NCBI GenBank assembly: GCA_026389675.1 | Contig: JAPLHJ010000286.1 | Span: 1 to 6,196 of the forward strand | Reading direction: 5' to 3' | DNA length: 6,196 bases | DNA from: Chloroflexota bacterium | GTDB taxonomy: Bacteria > Chloroflexota > Dehalococcoidia > GIF9 > UBA5629 | Shown here: one piece after another, positions 1-5,492 of the stretch | Layout of the letters: the number at the start of each line of letters is the position of its first letter | Position numbering within the stretch: the first letter of the stretch is position 1 | Notes under the pieces: model-generated | Databases searched by the model: none | What the model was told of the DNA's origin: nothing | Seen by the model: only the letters and a program-made list of their open reading frames with translations | Made by a program: the position numbers and the translations under genes

Positions 1-2
1 AC

Positions 3-587
3 GACGGTAGCAAAGTCAACCGCGAACTTTTCCTGGAAGCTTTTTGCGATAGTTTCAACGTAGATAGGGATGAGGTATGGGCCCGCTTCGAGCAATTTTT
101 CAGCCTGGATTTTGATATATTCAAGGACGCCGTCACGGCTGCCCCCGGCGCAGCGGAGGTTTTCAGGCGTGTGAAAGACCGGGGATTAAAGATAGTGGTG
201 GCCACCAACCCCATCTGGCCGCTGGTTGTGCAGCAGAAAAGGCTGGGCTGGGCGGGTCTGGGGGACATCGAAGTCGACCTGGTCACCCACATCGACAACA
301 TGAGTTACTGCAAGCCGCAGTTGGGCTATTTCACGCAGATCTGCCATTTGATAGGTGTGAAGCCCGGCGAATGCCTGATGGTGGGCGACGATCCTGCTAA
401 TGATATGGTGGCTGCTAAAGCCGGCATGAAGACTTTTCAGACAACGGACAGCCGCGCATACTCACAGAAACCGCTCGAGATAAGCAAAAATGTCATCGGA
501 AATAATCTTGACGGCATACCCCCTGCTGATTTCAGCGGCCCCCTGGTAGATGTGCCGCACGCTGTCGATACCCTGCTCCACTCGTAA
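3..587 (+). CDS. HAD-superfamily hydrolase, 5' end outside window
   Basis: The reading frame is open from base 3 to the TAA at 585-587, giving 194 visible residues. The N-terminus, with the nucleophile motif DxDxT, lies beyond the left edge. The visible part shows the remaining HAD motifs. Motif II is VVATN, with Thr at about residue 68. The motif III lysine is in YCKPQ, at about residue 104. Motif IV is VGDDPANDM, with acidic residues at about 129, 130 and 134, followed by the usual AAKAGMKTF strand. The first about 55 visible residues are helical and fit a C1-type cap, so this is probably a phosphoglycolate-phosphatase-like (HAD-IA) cytoplasmic phosphatase. An internal GTG at 171 could be mistaken for a start, but the frame continues well upstream with sensible HAD cap sequence. 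The substrate cannot be inferred. The next gene starts 118 bases downstream behind its own promoter, so the two are probably transcribed separately. Confidence 0.88.
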   Translation, partial: DGSKVNRELFLEAFCDSFNVDRDEVWARFEQFFSLDFDIFKDAVTAAPGAAEVFRRVKDRGLKIVVATNPIWPLVVQQKRLGWAGLGDIEVDLVTHIDNMSYCKPQLGYFTQICHLIGVKPGECLMVGDDPANDMVAAKAGMKTFQTTDSRAYSQKPLEISKNVIGNNLDGIPPADFSGPLVDVPHAVDTLLHS

Positions 588-627
588 ACCTTCCTTTCTA
601 ACCTGCAATATCCTTACCCATATTAGA

Positions 628-650
628 ATAGTTTGCATAACACTAACTAT
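628..650. promoter_or_regulatory. Candidate MarR operator (inverted repeat)
   Basis: The half-sites ATAGTT (628-633) and AACTAT (645-650) are perfect inverted repeats around an 11-base centre, which itself keeps three further symmetric positions. The 23-base span covers the -35 element of the promoter proposed at 633-662. Its size and TAGTT/AACTA arms suit a MarR-family dimer, and the MarR gene begins 55 bases downstream. Autorepression is the inference. No second copy of the site was noticed in the window. Confidence 0.55.
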
Positions 651-662
651 TTATATTATACT
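633..662 (+). promoter_or_regulatory. Candidate sigma-70-type promoter for the MarR/SDR operon
   Basis: A -35-like TTGCAT (633-638) and a -10-like TATACT (657-662) are separated by 18 bases in a markedly AT-rich patch between two GC-rich genes. An alternative -10, TATTAT (654-659), gives a 15-base spacer. Transcription would start near 669, leaving a leader of about 37 bases before the ATG at 706. The inverted repeat at 628-650 overlaps the -35, as expected for a repressor-controlled promoter. Confidence 0.5.
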
Positions 663-705
663 AATTATCGAATCTCAACCACCGATCAATGTGGGTAGCA
701 ATTGC

Positions 706-1152
706 ATGAATGAAAAGAGTGAAATGATTGACCGCATACTGGGACAGGTTGAAGGTGCTTTCAGGGAGTTACTACCCAGGGCGCACCAGGAATTGCTGGA
801 TCTCGACCTGACCACGCCGCAATTGAAGGTTGTCCTCTTGGTCTATCTCAACGGGCCGGCAAGGATGAGCGACCTGGCCTCGTCCCTGGGCGTCACGCTG
901 GCCACGGCCACCGGCATCGTCGACCGCCTGGTGGACAGGGATATTGTGGAGAGGGAAAACAGCCGGGAAGACAGGCGGGTCGTGGTCTGCCGTTTATCGG
1001 CAAAAGGGCACGAACTAACGGACAGGCTTTATACTTCCGGCCGTGAGCGCGCCCGGCAACTGCTGCAGGGATTGGATGAGGATATATTAAGCAAACTCGA
1101 TGAGGCACTGGCTTCACTGACAGGCGCCGGCGTTGGAAAGGAGAAAAAATGA
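706..1152 (+). CDS. MarR-family winged-helix transcriptional regulator
   Basis: This is a 148-residue protein, the usual MarR length. The order of elements is an N-terminal dimerisation helix (about 3-32), then the winged helix-turn-helix (about 37-102), then C-terminal helices that complete the dimer interface. The core shows TTPQLKVVLLVYLNGPARMS, then a recognition helix region at about 62-77 (VTLATATGIVDRLVD), and the wing with the conserved DRR (residues 89-91) before VCRLSAKGHEL, which is very typical of the family. ATG 706 is chosen because it places the first helix as in homologues. The frame stays open further upstream to 550, but that would run through the promoter and encode atypical residues. 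ATG 724 is a possible alternative. The ribosome site is weak at either start. The stop overlaps the next gene's start (ATGA, 1149-1152), so the two are probably co-regulated. The ligand is unknown. Confidence 0.9.
   Translation: MNEKSEMIDRILGQVEGAFRELLPRAHQELLDLDLTTPQLKVVLLVYLNGPARMSDLASSLGVTLATATGIVDRLVDRDIVERENSREDRRVVVCRLSAKGHELTDRLYTSGRERARQLLQGLDEDILSKLDEALASLTGAGVGKEKK
1137..1143 (+). promoter_or_regulatory. Ribosome binding site of the SDR gene, inside the MarR gene
   Basis: AAAGGAG sits five bases before ATG 1149, within the last codons of the MarR gene. It fixes the SDR start and, with the ATGA overlap, points to translational coupling. Confidence 0.75.
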
Positions 1153-2162
1153 ATATAGTTGTCACCGGCGCAACCGGGCATATCGGCAATGTGCTTATAC
1201 GTGAACTGCTGGCCGCAGGAGAAAAGGTCAGGGCGCTGGTCCCACCCTTTGAAAACGACCTGCCCATACGCGGGCTTGACATCGATATGGTAGCGGGTGA
1301 TGTCTGCGACCCGGACTCATTGAATTCAGCCTTCCGGGGCGCTGATGTGGTTTACCACCTGGCCGGTATTATAGCCATCACGCCGGGCAAGGACCGGTTG
1401 CTGCACCGGGTGAATGTTGAGGGTACGCGCAATGTGGTGGATGCCTGCCTGGAATCAGGTGTCGGCCGGCTGGTCTATACCAGTTCCATACATGCCATCC
1501 AGGAGCCGCCCGATGGCATCTTTATCAACGAGACCTTCCCGGTGGATCCGCAGCACGTACTCGGCCCTTATGCCAGAAGCAAGGCTATGGCGACGCTGGA
1601 GGTGAGGAAGGCGGTGGAACGCGGACTGGACGCGGTTATCGTGCACCCTACCGGGGTGATCGGCCCCTTCGACTTCAAGATATCGGAGATGGGGCAGCTT
1701 GTCCTGGATTTTATCAGGGGTAAGCTGAAGGCATACCTGGACGGGGCCTACGACTTTGCCGATGTGCGCGACGTGGCGCGCGGGCTGATGCTGGCCGGCA
1801 GGAAAGGCCGCAAGGGTGAGAGCTATATCCTTTCAGGTGAAAGGGTCAGTATCAAGCGGATCATGGAGATGCTGGAAGAAACCAGCGGTATCAGGGCGCC
1901 CTCCTTCAAGGTTCCCGCCTGGCTGGCCCATACCGCCGGAAAGCTGGCTCCCATATATTACCGTATAGTCAGGAGCAAGCCGCTCTTTACTGATTATTCT
2001 GTGGACGTGCTGCGCAGCAATTCCTGGGTATCCTCGGAGAAGGCCCGGGTGGAGCTCGGCTACGTGGCGCGTTCCGTGCACGAATCCATCTGCGATTCCG
2101 TGGCCTGGTTCCGGCAGAACCTCACTCCTGCGCAACTGGCGCCGGCTGTCCGGCGCATATAA
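1149..2162 (+). CDS. NAD(P)-dependent epimerase/dehydratase-type reductase (extended SDR)
   Basis: This is a 337-residue extended short-chain dehydrogenase/reductase. The Rossmann glycine motif TGATGHIG is at residues 6-13. An acidic VAGDVCDP stretch (48-55) follows the second strand. YHLAG (69-73), the active-site TSS (111-113) and the catalytic YARSK pair (Tyr141, Lys145) come next, then HPTGVIGP (166-173), which resembles the dihydroflavonol-4-reductase/3-beta-hydroxysteroid dehydrogenase branch. YDFADVRDVARG (201-212) and the C-terminal substrate domain complete the fold. The length is normal and all catalytic residues are present. The enzyme is cytoplasmic, or peripherally associated with the membrane. 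Likely chemistry is NAD(P)H-linked oxidation or reduction of a hydroxyl/carbonyl on a sterol-like, flavonoid-like or nucleotide-sugar substrate; the real substrate is not readable. It is translationally coupled to the preceding MarR gene, suggesting induction by a small molecule that it may process. Confidence 0.9.
   Translation: MNIVVTGATGHIGNVLIRELLAAGEKVRALVPPFENDLPIRGLDIDMVAGDVCDPDSLNSAFRGADVVYHLAGIIAITPGKDRLLHRVNVEGTRNVVDACLESGVGRLVYTSSIHAIQEPPDGIFINETFPVDPQHVLGPYARSKAMATLEVRKAVERGLDAVIVHPTGVIGPFDFKISEMGQLVLDFIRGKLKAYLDGAYDFADVRDVARGLMLAGRKGRKGESYILSGERVSIKRIMEMLEETSGIRAPSFKVPAWLAHTAGKLAPIYYRIVRSKPLFTDYSVDVLRSNSWVSSEKARVELGYVARSVHESICDSVAWFRQNLTPAQLAPAVRRI
2139..2156 (+). terminator. GC-rich hairpin over the end of the SDR gene, possible terminator
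   Basis: GCGCCGG (2139-2145) and CCGGCGC (2150-2156) form a perfect 7-bp stem with a four-base CTGT loop, ending just before the stop codon at 2160-2162. The sequence after it is AT-rich (ATATAAAATT) but lacks a proper T-run, so intrinsic termination would be weak. The stem may instead be a by-product of the GC-rich Ala-Pro-Ala-Val-Arg-Arg codons. Confidence 0.35.
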
Positions 2163-2191
2163 AATTCTACTGGGCTGTATGGTGCGAAGGT

Positions 2192-2217
2192 TATACGGTG
2201 GGATGACCGCCTGTATA
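2192..2217. terminator. Imperfect hairpin between convergent genes
   Basis: TATACGGTGG (2192-2201) can pair with CCGCC plus GTATA (2207-2217), giving ten pairs with one G-T pair and a single bulged T around the loop GATGA. It lies between the end of the plus-strand SDR gene (2162) and the end of the minus-strand small gene (2251), where a bidirectional terminator would be expected. Neither side has a T-run, so the role is uncertain. Confidence 0.3.
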
Positions 2218-2250
2218 TGTGTGCCTTATAACATTGTATGTAACGTCGCC

Positions 2251-2406
2251 CTATTTTATTGCCTGTTCCCAGTCTATCCGCGATAGCAATTCATCATCGG
2301 TTTTCAGAGTTTGATCTCCTGATATGACTTGGACTGAACCCCGAACGAACCCCTGAAGCTGGACGGTCTGGGTTAGAAAGGTTGGAGGGATGTACTGTGT
2401 GGCCAT
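2251..2406 (-). CDS. Small hypothetical protein, 51 residues
   Basis: On the minus strand an ATG at 2406-2404 opens a frame of 51 codons ending at TAG (2253-2251). GGAGGT (plus-strand positions 2412-2417) stands five bases before the ATG, a near-ideal ribosome site, and this is the main reason to believe the gene. The product begins MATQYIPPTF and ends LLSRIDWEQAIK. It is polar and rich in Gln and Asp, with no signal peptide, membrane helix or cysteine cluster. A valine-rich, beta-like middle (QLQGFVRGSVQVISGDQ) is followed by a helical acidic tail. I do not recognise a family. It starts 35 bases downstream of the minus-strand membrane-protein gene and is probably co-transcribed with it. It could be a small partner of that protein or an independent short gene. 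An alternative is the surviving 5' end of a longer gene, but the clean stop and the spacing argue against recent truncation. Confidence 0.6.
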   Translation of the reverse strand: MATQYIPPTFLTQTVQLQGFVRGSVQVISGDQTLKTDDELLSRIDWEQAIK

Positions 2407-2411
2407 AGGCA

Positions 2412-2417
2412 ACCTCC
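2412..2417 (-). promoter_or_regulatory. Strong ribosome binding site of the 51-residue gene
   Basis: ACCTCC on the plus strand reads GGAGGT on the minus strand, five bases before the ATG at 2406. It is the best match to the anti-Shine-Dalgarno sequence on the minus strand in this window. Confidence 0.65.
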
Positions 2418-2441
2418 ATGTTAAATTTTACAGAGGAAAGC

Positions 2442-2909
2442 CTATCTGAAGTCAGCACGTGCTGAATTCGTAAAGATAATCGAGATTATGCCCAGCACTG
2501 GTACGCACAGCACGGCGGCGATCGCGCCGGCCATGGCCCAGGCGTAATGCCTGCGCCCCAGGCAGAGGATGCCGCCAATGACTGCCAGTATACCCAGCAA
2601 CAATACGGGCAAAAGGATCAACAGGATGCCACTGAACTGGCTGAGAATATTGATGGCACTTGTGCCATCATCGGGCACTCCTGCCCCAGGGGAGCCGGCG
2701 GCCATGCCGATGACAAAAAACAGCAAAAACAGCGGACCCGAGGCTGTCAACAGGGTTAAATAATAGAATATGCTCCACACTATGCCCGCAGCGGAATGCG
2801 GATACATCAAGGACCACGCAAGCACAAAGAAAGAAACAGCGGCGAACACGCCTGCTATGATATCCATTGTGCCTGCCTGTAACGCCCTGTCCTTCTTTTC
2901 TCCAGTCAT
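2442..2909 (-). CDS. Small four-helix integral membrane protein, function unknown
   Basis: This is a 155-residue protein. A short charged N-terminus (MTGEKKDRAL) is followed by hydrophobic segments at roughly 15-35, 43-72, 92-117 and 123-147, and then the polar end SARADFR. The pattern is TMDIIAG at the start of the first helix, a GGILCLGRRHYAWAMAGAIAA turn between the last two helices, and a short charged tail ending in D-F. It resembles small uncharacterised multi-pass proteins with a DIIAG...GRR.YxxAxxGAI layout, found often in Chloroflexota; this is recall, not a search result. No catalytic motif is visible. ATG 2909 is preferred to the in-frame GTG at 2915 because the ribosome site at 2917-2923 is seven bases from the ATG but only one base from the GTG. 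A promoter is proposed at 2940-2968, and the 51-residue gene follows 35 bases downstream. Confidence 0.8.
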   Translation of the reverse strand: MTGEKKDRALQAGTMDIIAGVFAAVSFFVLAWSLMYPHSAAGIVWSIFYYLTLLTASGPLFLLFFVIGMAAGSPGAGVPDDGTSAINILSQFSGILLILLPVLLLGILAVIGGILCLGRRHYAWAMAGAIAAVLCVPVLGIISIIFTNSARADFR

Positions 2910-2916
2910 TTTCACA

Positions 2917-2923
2917 CTCCTTT
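2917..2923 (-). promoter_or_regulatory. Ribosome binding site deciding the start of the membrane protein
   Basis: The minus strand reads AAAGGAG here, seven bases before ATG 2909 and only one base before the alternative GTG 2915. The spacing makes ATG 2909 the likely start. Confidence 0.7.
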
Positions 2924-2939
2924 CAGTTCCATAGCGCGC

Positions 2940-2968
2940 ATTTTACCCCTAACCATGGCACAGCACAA
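2940..2968 (-). promoter_or_regulatory. Candidate promoter of the membrane-protein gene
   Basis: Read on the minus strand, TTGTGC (plus positions 2963-2968) and TAAAAT (2940-2945) are separated by exactly 17 bases. The -10 matches the consensus at five of six positions and the -35 at three of six. Transcription would start about 25 bases before ATG 2909, a short leader that still contains the ribosome site. Confidence 0.45.
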
Positions 2969-3032
2969 TACCAGGGTAGCGGTACCGCAAGGGAACTGCC
3001 CAGGATAAATACGATGTACCCGGACACATTAA

Positions 3033-3275
3033 CAGGCGGAGACCATTCGGAGTATAAAGGTAAACAGCAGCGGCTCCTCGCAATTGACCTTTAGCGTATC
3101 CCACAGCGAGCCGGGCGACTACGCAGTATATGTGGACGGAGTACCTGCCGGCAGCTTCATGGTAGAGCTTACCAGGGAATCAGACGTCATTCTCATCATA
3201 AGCGCTTGCCTGGTGGGATTGGCCTTTATCCTTGGCATGGTCATGCTCTGGCGCAGGAAAAAGCGCACTGTATAA
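3033..3275 (+). pseudogene. C-terminal remnant of a surface-anchored beta-sandwich protein
   Basis: The frame is open from just after a TAA at 3030-3032 to the stop at 3273-3275, about 80 codons. It reads as the end of a larger exported protein. A beta-rich stretch (SSQLTFSVSHSEPGDYAVY, then VDGVPAGSFMVEL) resembles the last strands of CARDB/Ig-like repeat domains, which end in a similar T-F-x-V-S-x-x-E-P-G-x-Y-x-V pattern. A single membrane helix (SDVILIISACLVGLAFILGMVMLW) and the basic tail RRKKRTV follow. This arrangement anchors a protein with its bulk outside. There is no signal peptide and no ribosome site at the only nearby start (TTG 3084), and the N-terminal part is missing. Upstream, another frame (about 2975-3030, GSGTARELPRIN) may be a frameshifted continuation; that is speculative. 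The minus-strand promoter at 2940-2968 marks where the original gene was probably cut. The terminator at 3296-3327 still follows it. Confidence 0.55.
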
Positions 3276-3295
3276 TAATAATCTTCGGTAAACAG

Positions 3296-3327
3296 GAAGG
3301 CCGCTGTTTTAGCAGCGGCCTTCTTTT
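3296..3327 (+). terminator. Rho-independent terminator
   Basis: GAAGGCCGCTG (3296-3306) and CAGCGGCCTTC (3313-3323) form a perfect 11-bp GC-rich stem around a six-base TTTTAG loop, followed by TTTT (3324-3327). The T-run lies on the plus-strand side, so it ends rightward transcription. It sits 20 bases after the stop of the surface-protein remnant and is presumably that gene's original terminator. Confidence 0.88.
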
Positions 3328-3407
3328 ACTGAACCCATCCTTGAGATACAATTCAGACGCCGTTAAGTTTGATAAGAAGCTAACAACCGTTGGCAATCTG
3401 CGATAAG

Positions 3408-3425
3408 CTGTTTTTTCGAAAACAG
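3408..3425. repeat. Short inverted repeat with TTCG loop
   Basis: CTGTTTT (3408-3414) and AAAACAG (3419-3425) are perfect complements around TTCG, so the transcript could form a 7-bp stem capped by a UUCG tetraloop. The closing pair is T-A rather than the extra-stable C-G, and no T-run follows on the plus strand. Confidence 0.4.
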
Positions 3426-3478
3426 GAGTTCGGGAACTGTCCACAATGCCCGGCCAGCACTCTCAAAGATTCCCCCTA

Positions 3479-3537
3479 ATACCTTTTGACTAATCCAAAT
3501 ACACAGATTCAGGACGAGTTATCACTATACCTTTTGA
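3479..3537 (+). repeat. Pair of 11-base direct repeats
   Basis: ATACCTTTTGA occurs at 3479-3489 and again at 3527-3537, 48 bases apart start to start. The pair is flanked by CCCCCT (3472-3477) and its complement AGGGGG (3541-3546). The function is unknown. The pair could be a binding-site pair, or the footprint of a small decayed element. Confidence 0.4.
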
Positions 3538-3762
3538 TTGAGGGGGTTTTGCTGTCCTGCAGAGTGGAAAACAGGTTAACTGCAACAAAACATAGGTGGA
3601 ATAGCACCAACCCAAGAGCAAATATGGCAGTTTGTCCAACCACAATTCAAAGGTAGTATATCGGGCTTGCGACAGAAGAGATTGGGATTCCTGCCATCGG
3701 CTGTTTACACCTAAAATTTCTAAGTGGGATTACTGGCAGCATGAAAGGTTGGGTGTCCTTCA

Positions 3763-3789
3763 TTGACATCCGGCCTCAAAGTTTATTAT
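3763..3789 (+). promoter_or_regulatory. Candidate promoter of the kinase/aldolase pair
   Basis: A perfect -35 hexamer TTGACA (3763-3768) precedes TATTAT (3784-3789), which matches the -10 consensus at five of six positions with a short 15-base spacer. TATGCT (3787-3792) is the alternative with 18 bases. Transcription would start near 3797, leaving a leader of about 95 bases before ATG 3894. No clear operator or riboswitch was seen in that leader. Confidence 0.4.
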
Positions 3790-3879
3790 GCTCTGTATTT
3801 AAGGTTATCAGTAATTGCTCCCATCACATAAGTATTTAAAGCTGAACTACTACTGATGCAGGTAGAACTGTTATCCTTC

Positions 3880-3887
3880 AGGAGGAG
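3880..3887 (+). promoter_or_regulatory. Ribosome binding site of the FGGY kinase
   Basis: AGGAGGAG lies six bases before ATG 3894. It is a full-strength site and fixes the start of the kinase. Confidence 0.8.
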
Positions 3888-3893
3888 ATACTA

Positions 3894-5402
3894 ATGCACA
3901 AACAGGATGACTGTATCGCGGTATTCGACGTTGGCAAAACAAACAAGAAACTGATTATCTACGATAGGGACCTGAGAATATTGGATTCCAGGTATATTCA
4001 ATTAGAGGCGGAAAGGCGAGGAGCAGAATCCCATGAACGCATCACCAAGACAGGCGAGTGGCTCCTGGACAACCTTTCCAAAATGGCGAAACAGCATACA
4101 ATCAAGGCCGTTTCGATATCAGCCCACGGGGCAACCTTTGTCTGTCTTGATGAGGAAGGTAAATTAGTATTACCCGTATTTTCTTACGATACAGACCCAG
4201 GAATCGCATTACATGAAAAATTTGCCGCAGAATTCGGTGATCCGCTGGTTCTCCAACGCAAGAATGCTACTCCTGACATGCCGGGCCTGGGCTGCATGGC
4301 TAAGGGGTTATTCTATATCAAGGAGCAATATCCCGAAGAATATGCACGAACAAAGTATATTCTTAATCTTCCTCAATACTACGGGTACCTGCTCACAGGA
4401 AATATGGGCATGGAGCTTACGTATATCGGAAGCCACACCAATCTGTGGGAATTCGAAAAGCACACCTGGTCCGGGGTCATGGAACAGCTGGGGATGAGAG
4501 ATAAATTCCCGGGGGAGATCCGTAACCCATGGGATATACTTGGTATTATTTCACCGGAGGTTGCTCGGCGAACCAGTTTACCCTATGACACTATTGTAAC
4601 CGTGGGCATACACGATTCCAATGCCGCGCTGCTTCCCTATATTATTACTGTACAAGAGCCCTTCGTACTCCTCTCCACCGGCACTACGTGCGTGGCCATG
4701 CATCCGACAGCGGATACCGTCTTGCGTGATGATGAGCTTGGTAAGGTTATCTTTTACAACCTCAGCCCTTTCGGAACCCCCGTGAAGACAAGCATCTTCC
4801 TTGCCGGACTGGAATTCGATGTCTACATAGGAATGCTTAAAGAACGTCATATCCAGAAAGAATTTCCTGCATTCGATCGAGCGCTGGCGGAGGACATCCT
4901 CGCGCGCCGATCCGAGTTCATCCTGCCGTCAATAGTACCGTTCGGTATGTTTCCGGATTCAAAGGCGCGGATCATTGAAGGGGAGAATGTGTATCCCTTC
5001 GGGGATTTAGCGGCAGGCAAAACACCAGAGTTCTTTGACGATTTTGAACGCTCCTATGTGATACTTACTCTCTCGATTGCGCTCCAGACCAGAGTTGCTC
5101 TGGAGCGGACCGGCCTGAAGAAAGGAATGTCGGTATTCATCGAGGGGGGATTCAGCCACAATGAGTTTTTTACAAACCTGATAGCTTCACTTTGCCCCAC
5201 AGCACAATTTTTCATCACCGATTTAAACGAGGCATCGGGATTTGGTGCAGCGTTGCTCGCACTGAGCGCCTTGGAGGCTACTAATCCGAAGATGCTTCGT
5301 GACCGTTTCACCATAAAGACTGTCCGGCTTGAGCCGTCAAGTCTCACCGGCCTTAGTGAATATGAAAAAGATTTTAAAAAATACCTGCAGGCGGCCGGGT
5401 AG
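3894..5402 (+). CDS. FGGY-family carbohydrate kinase, probable deoxy-ketose kinase
   Basis: This is a 502-residue protein, normal for FGGY kinases, with two actin-like ATPase domains. The N-terminal phosphate-binding loop is FDVGKTNKKL (11-20), where the family more often has D-x-G-T-x-x-x-R; the GKTN form occurs in a rhamnulokinase/fuculokinase-like branch. SISAHGATFV (74-83) follows strand 3. The catalytic base is expected at Asp241 in VGIHDSNAAL. The second phosphate loop is STGTT (261-265), and the adenosine-site motif is IEGGFSHNEFF (416-426), followed by EASGFGAALLAL (446-457). The enzyme should transfer the gamma-phosphate of ATP to a ketose, most plausibly at C1 of L-fuculose or L-rhamnulose, because a class II aldolase of the fuculose/rhamnulose-phosphate type lies directly downstream. 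A xylulose- or ribulose-type substrate cannot be excluded. All key residues are present and the protein looks intact and cytoplasmic. The gap to the aldolase is 90 bases; co-transcription is likely but not proven. Confidence 0.9.
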   Translation: MHKQDDCIAVFDVGKTNKKLIIYDRDLRILDSRYIQLEAERRGAESHERITKTGEWLLDNLSKMAKQHTIKAVSISAHGATFVCLDEEGKLVLPVFSYDTDPGIALHEKFAAEFGDPLVLQRKNATPDMPGLGCMAKGLFYIKEQYPEEYARTKYILNLPQYYGYLLTGNMGMELTYIGSHTNLWEFEKHTWSGVMEQLGMRDKFPGEIRNPWDILGIISPEVARRTSLPYDTIVTVGIHDSNAALLPYIITVQEPFVLLSTGTTCVAMHPTADTVLRDDELGKVIFYNLSPFGTPVKTSIFLAGLEFDVYIGMLKERHIQKEFPAFDRALAEDILARRSEFILPSIVPFGMFPDSKARIIEGENVYPFGDLAAGKTPEFFDDFERSYVILTLSIALQTRVALERTGLKKGMSVFIEGGFSHNEFFTNLIASLCPTAQFFITDLNEASGFGAALLALSALEATNPKMLRDRFTIKTVRLEPSSLTGLSEYEKDFKKYLQAAG

Positions 5403-5482
5403 GTGATCCGGAAAACACGATAAAACGATAGTACAAAGTGTTATATTATAGAATAATCGCGGCATCATAGTTTCGATTTTTT

Positions 5483-5487
5483 GGAGG
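5483..5487 (+). promoter_or_regulatory. Ribosome binding site deciding the aldolase start
   Basis: GGAGG sits five bases before ATG 5493. The upstream in-frame TTG at 5481 overlaps this site and cannot be the start, so the protein begins MTRYSKEK. Confidence 0.8.
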
Positions 5488-5492
5488 GGATT

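Larger units (their letters stand above)
3328..3762. other. Gene-free stretch with no recognisable coding content
   Basis: Neither strand carries an open frame with a ribosome site or recognisable protein features. Possible short frames here, such as the one from 3729 (MKGWVSFIDIRPQS...), have no ribosome site. No tRNA cloverleaf, riboswitch fold or transposase remnant was recognised. The visible structures are a TTCG-loop inverted repeat at 3408-3425 and an 11-base direct repeat at 3479-3489 and 3527-3537. The stretch looks less GC-rich than the genes to its left. It may be decayed sequence continuing from the surface-protein remnant. Confidence 0.5.

Noticed and set aside
550..705. Upstream extension of the MarR gene by 52 codons to an ATG at 550
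   Set aside because: The extension overlaps the end of the HAD gene and runs through the AT-rich promoter and operator. It encodes residues unlike any MarR N-terminus, and the resulting 200 residues would be too long for the family.
893..1282. 129-codon minus-strand frame opposite the MarR and SDR genes
   Set aside because: It is a shadow of two well-supported genes in GC-rich DNA. Its low-complexity Pro/Ser/Arg product resembles no family.
2867..3094. 75-codon plus-strand frame overlapping the start of the membrane-protein gene
   Set aside because: Its first part is antisense to a supported gene and lacks a ribosome site. Only the part after about 2975 might be frameshifted remnant sequence.
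3241..3444. 67-codon minus-strand frame across the terminator
   Set aside because: It reads straight through the perfect terminator stem and the C-terminal codons of the surface-protein remnant, has no good ribosome site, and its product has no recognisable feature.
3741..3836. Short frame beginning MKGWVSFIDIR
   Set aside because: It has no Shine-Dalgarno sequence before its ATG, overlaps the better candidate promoter of the kinase, and has no recognisable features.
5417..5449. Possible promoter or ACGATA tandem repeat between kinase and aldolase
   Set aside because: The two ACGATA copies are too short to be meaningful, and no -35 element lies at a proper distance from the TATATTAT patch.
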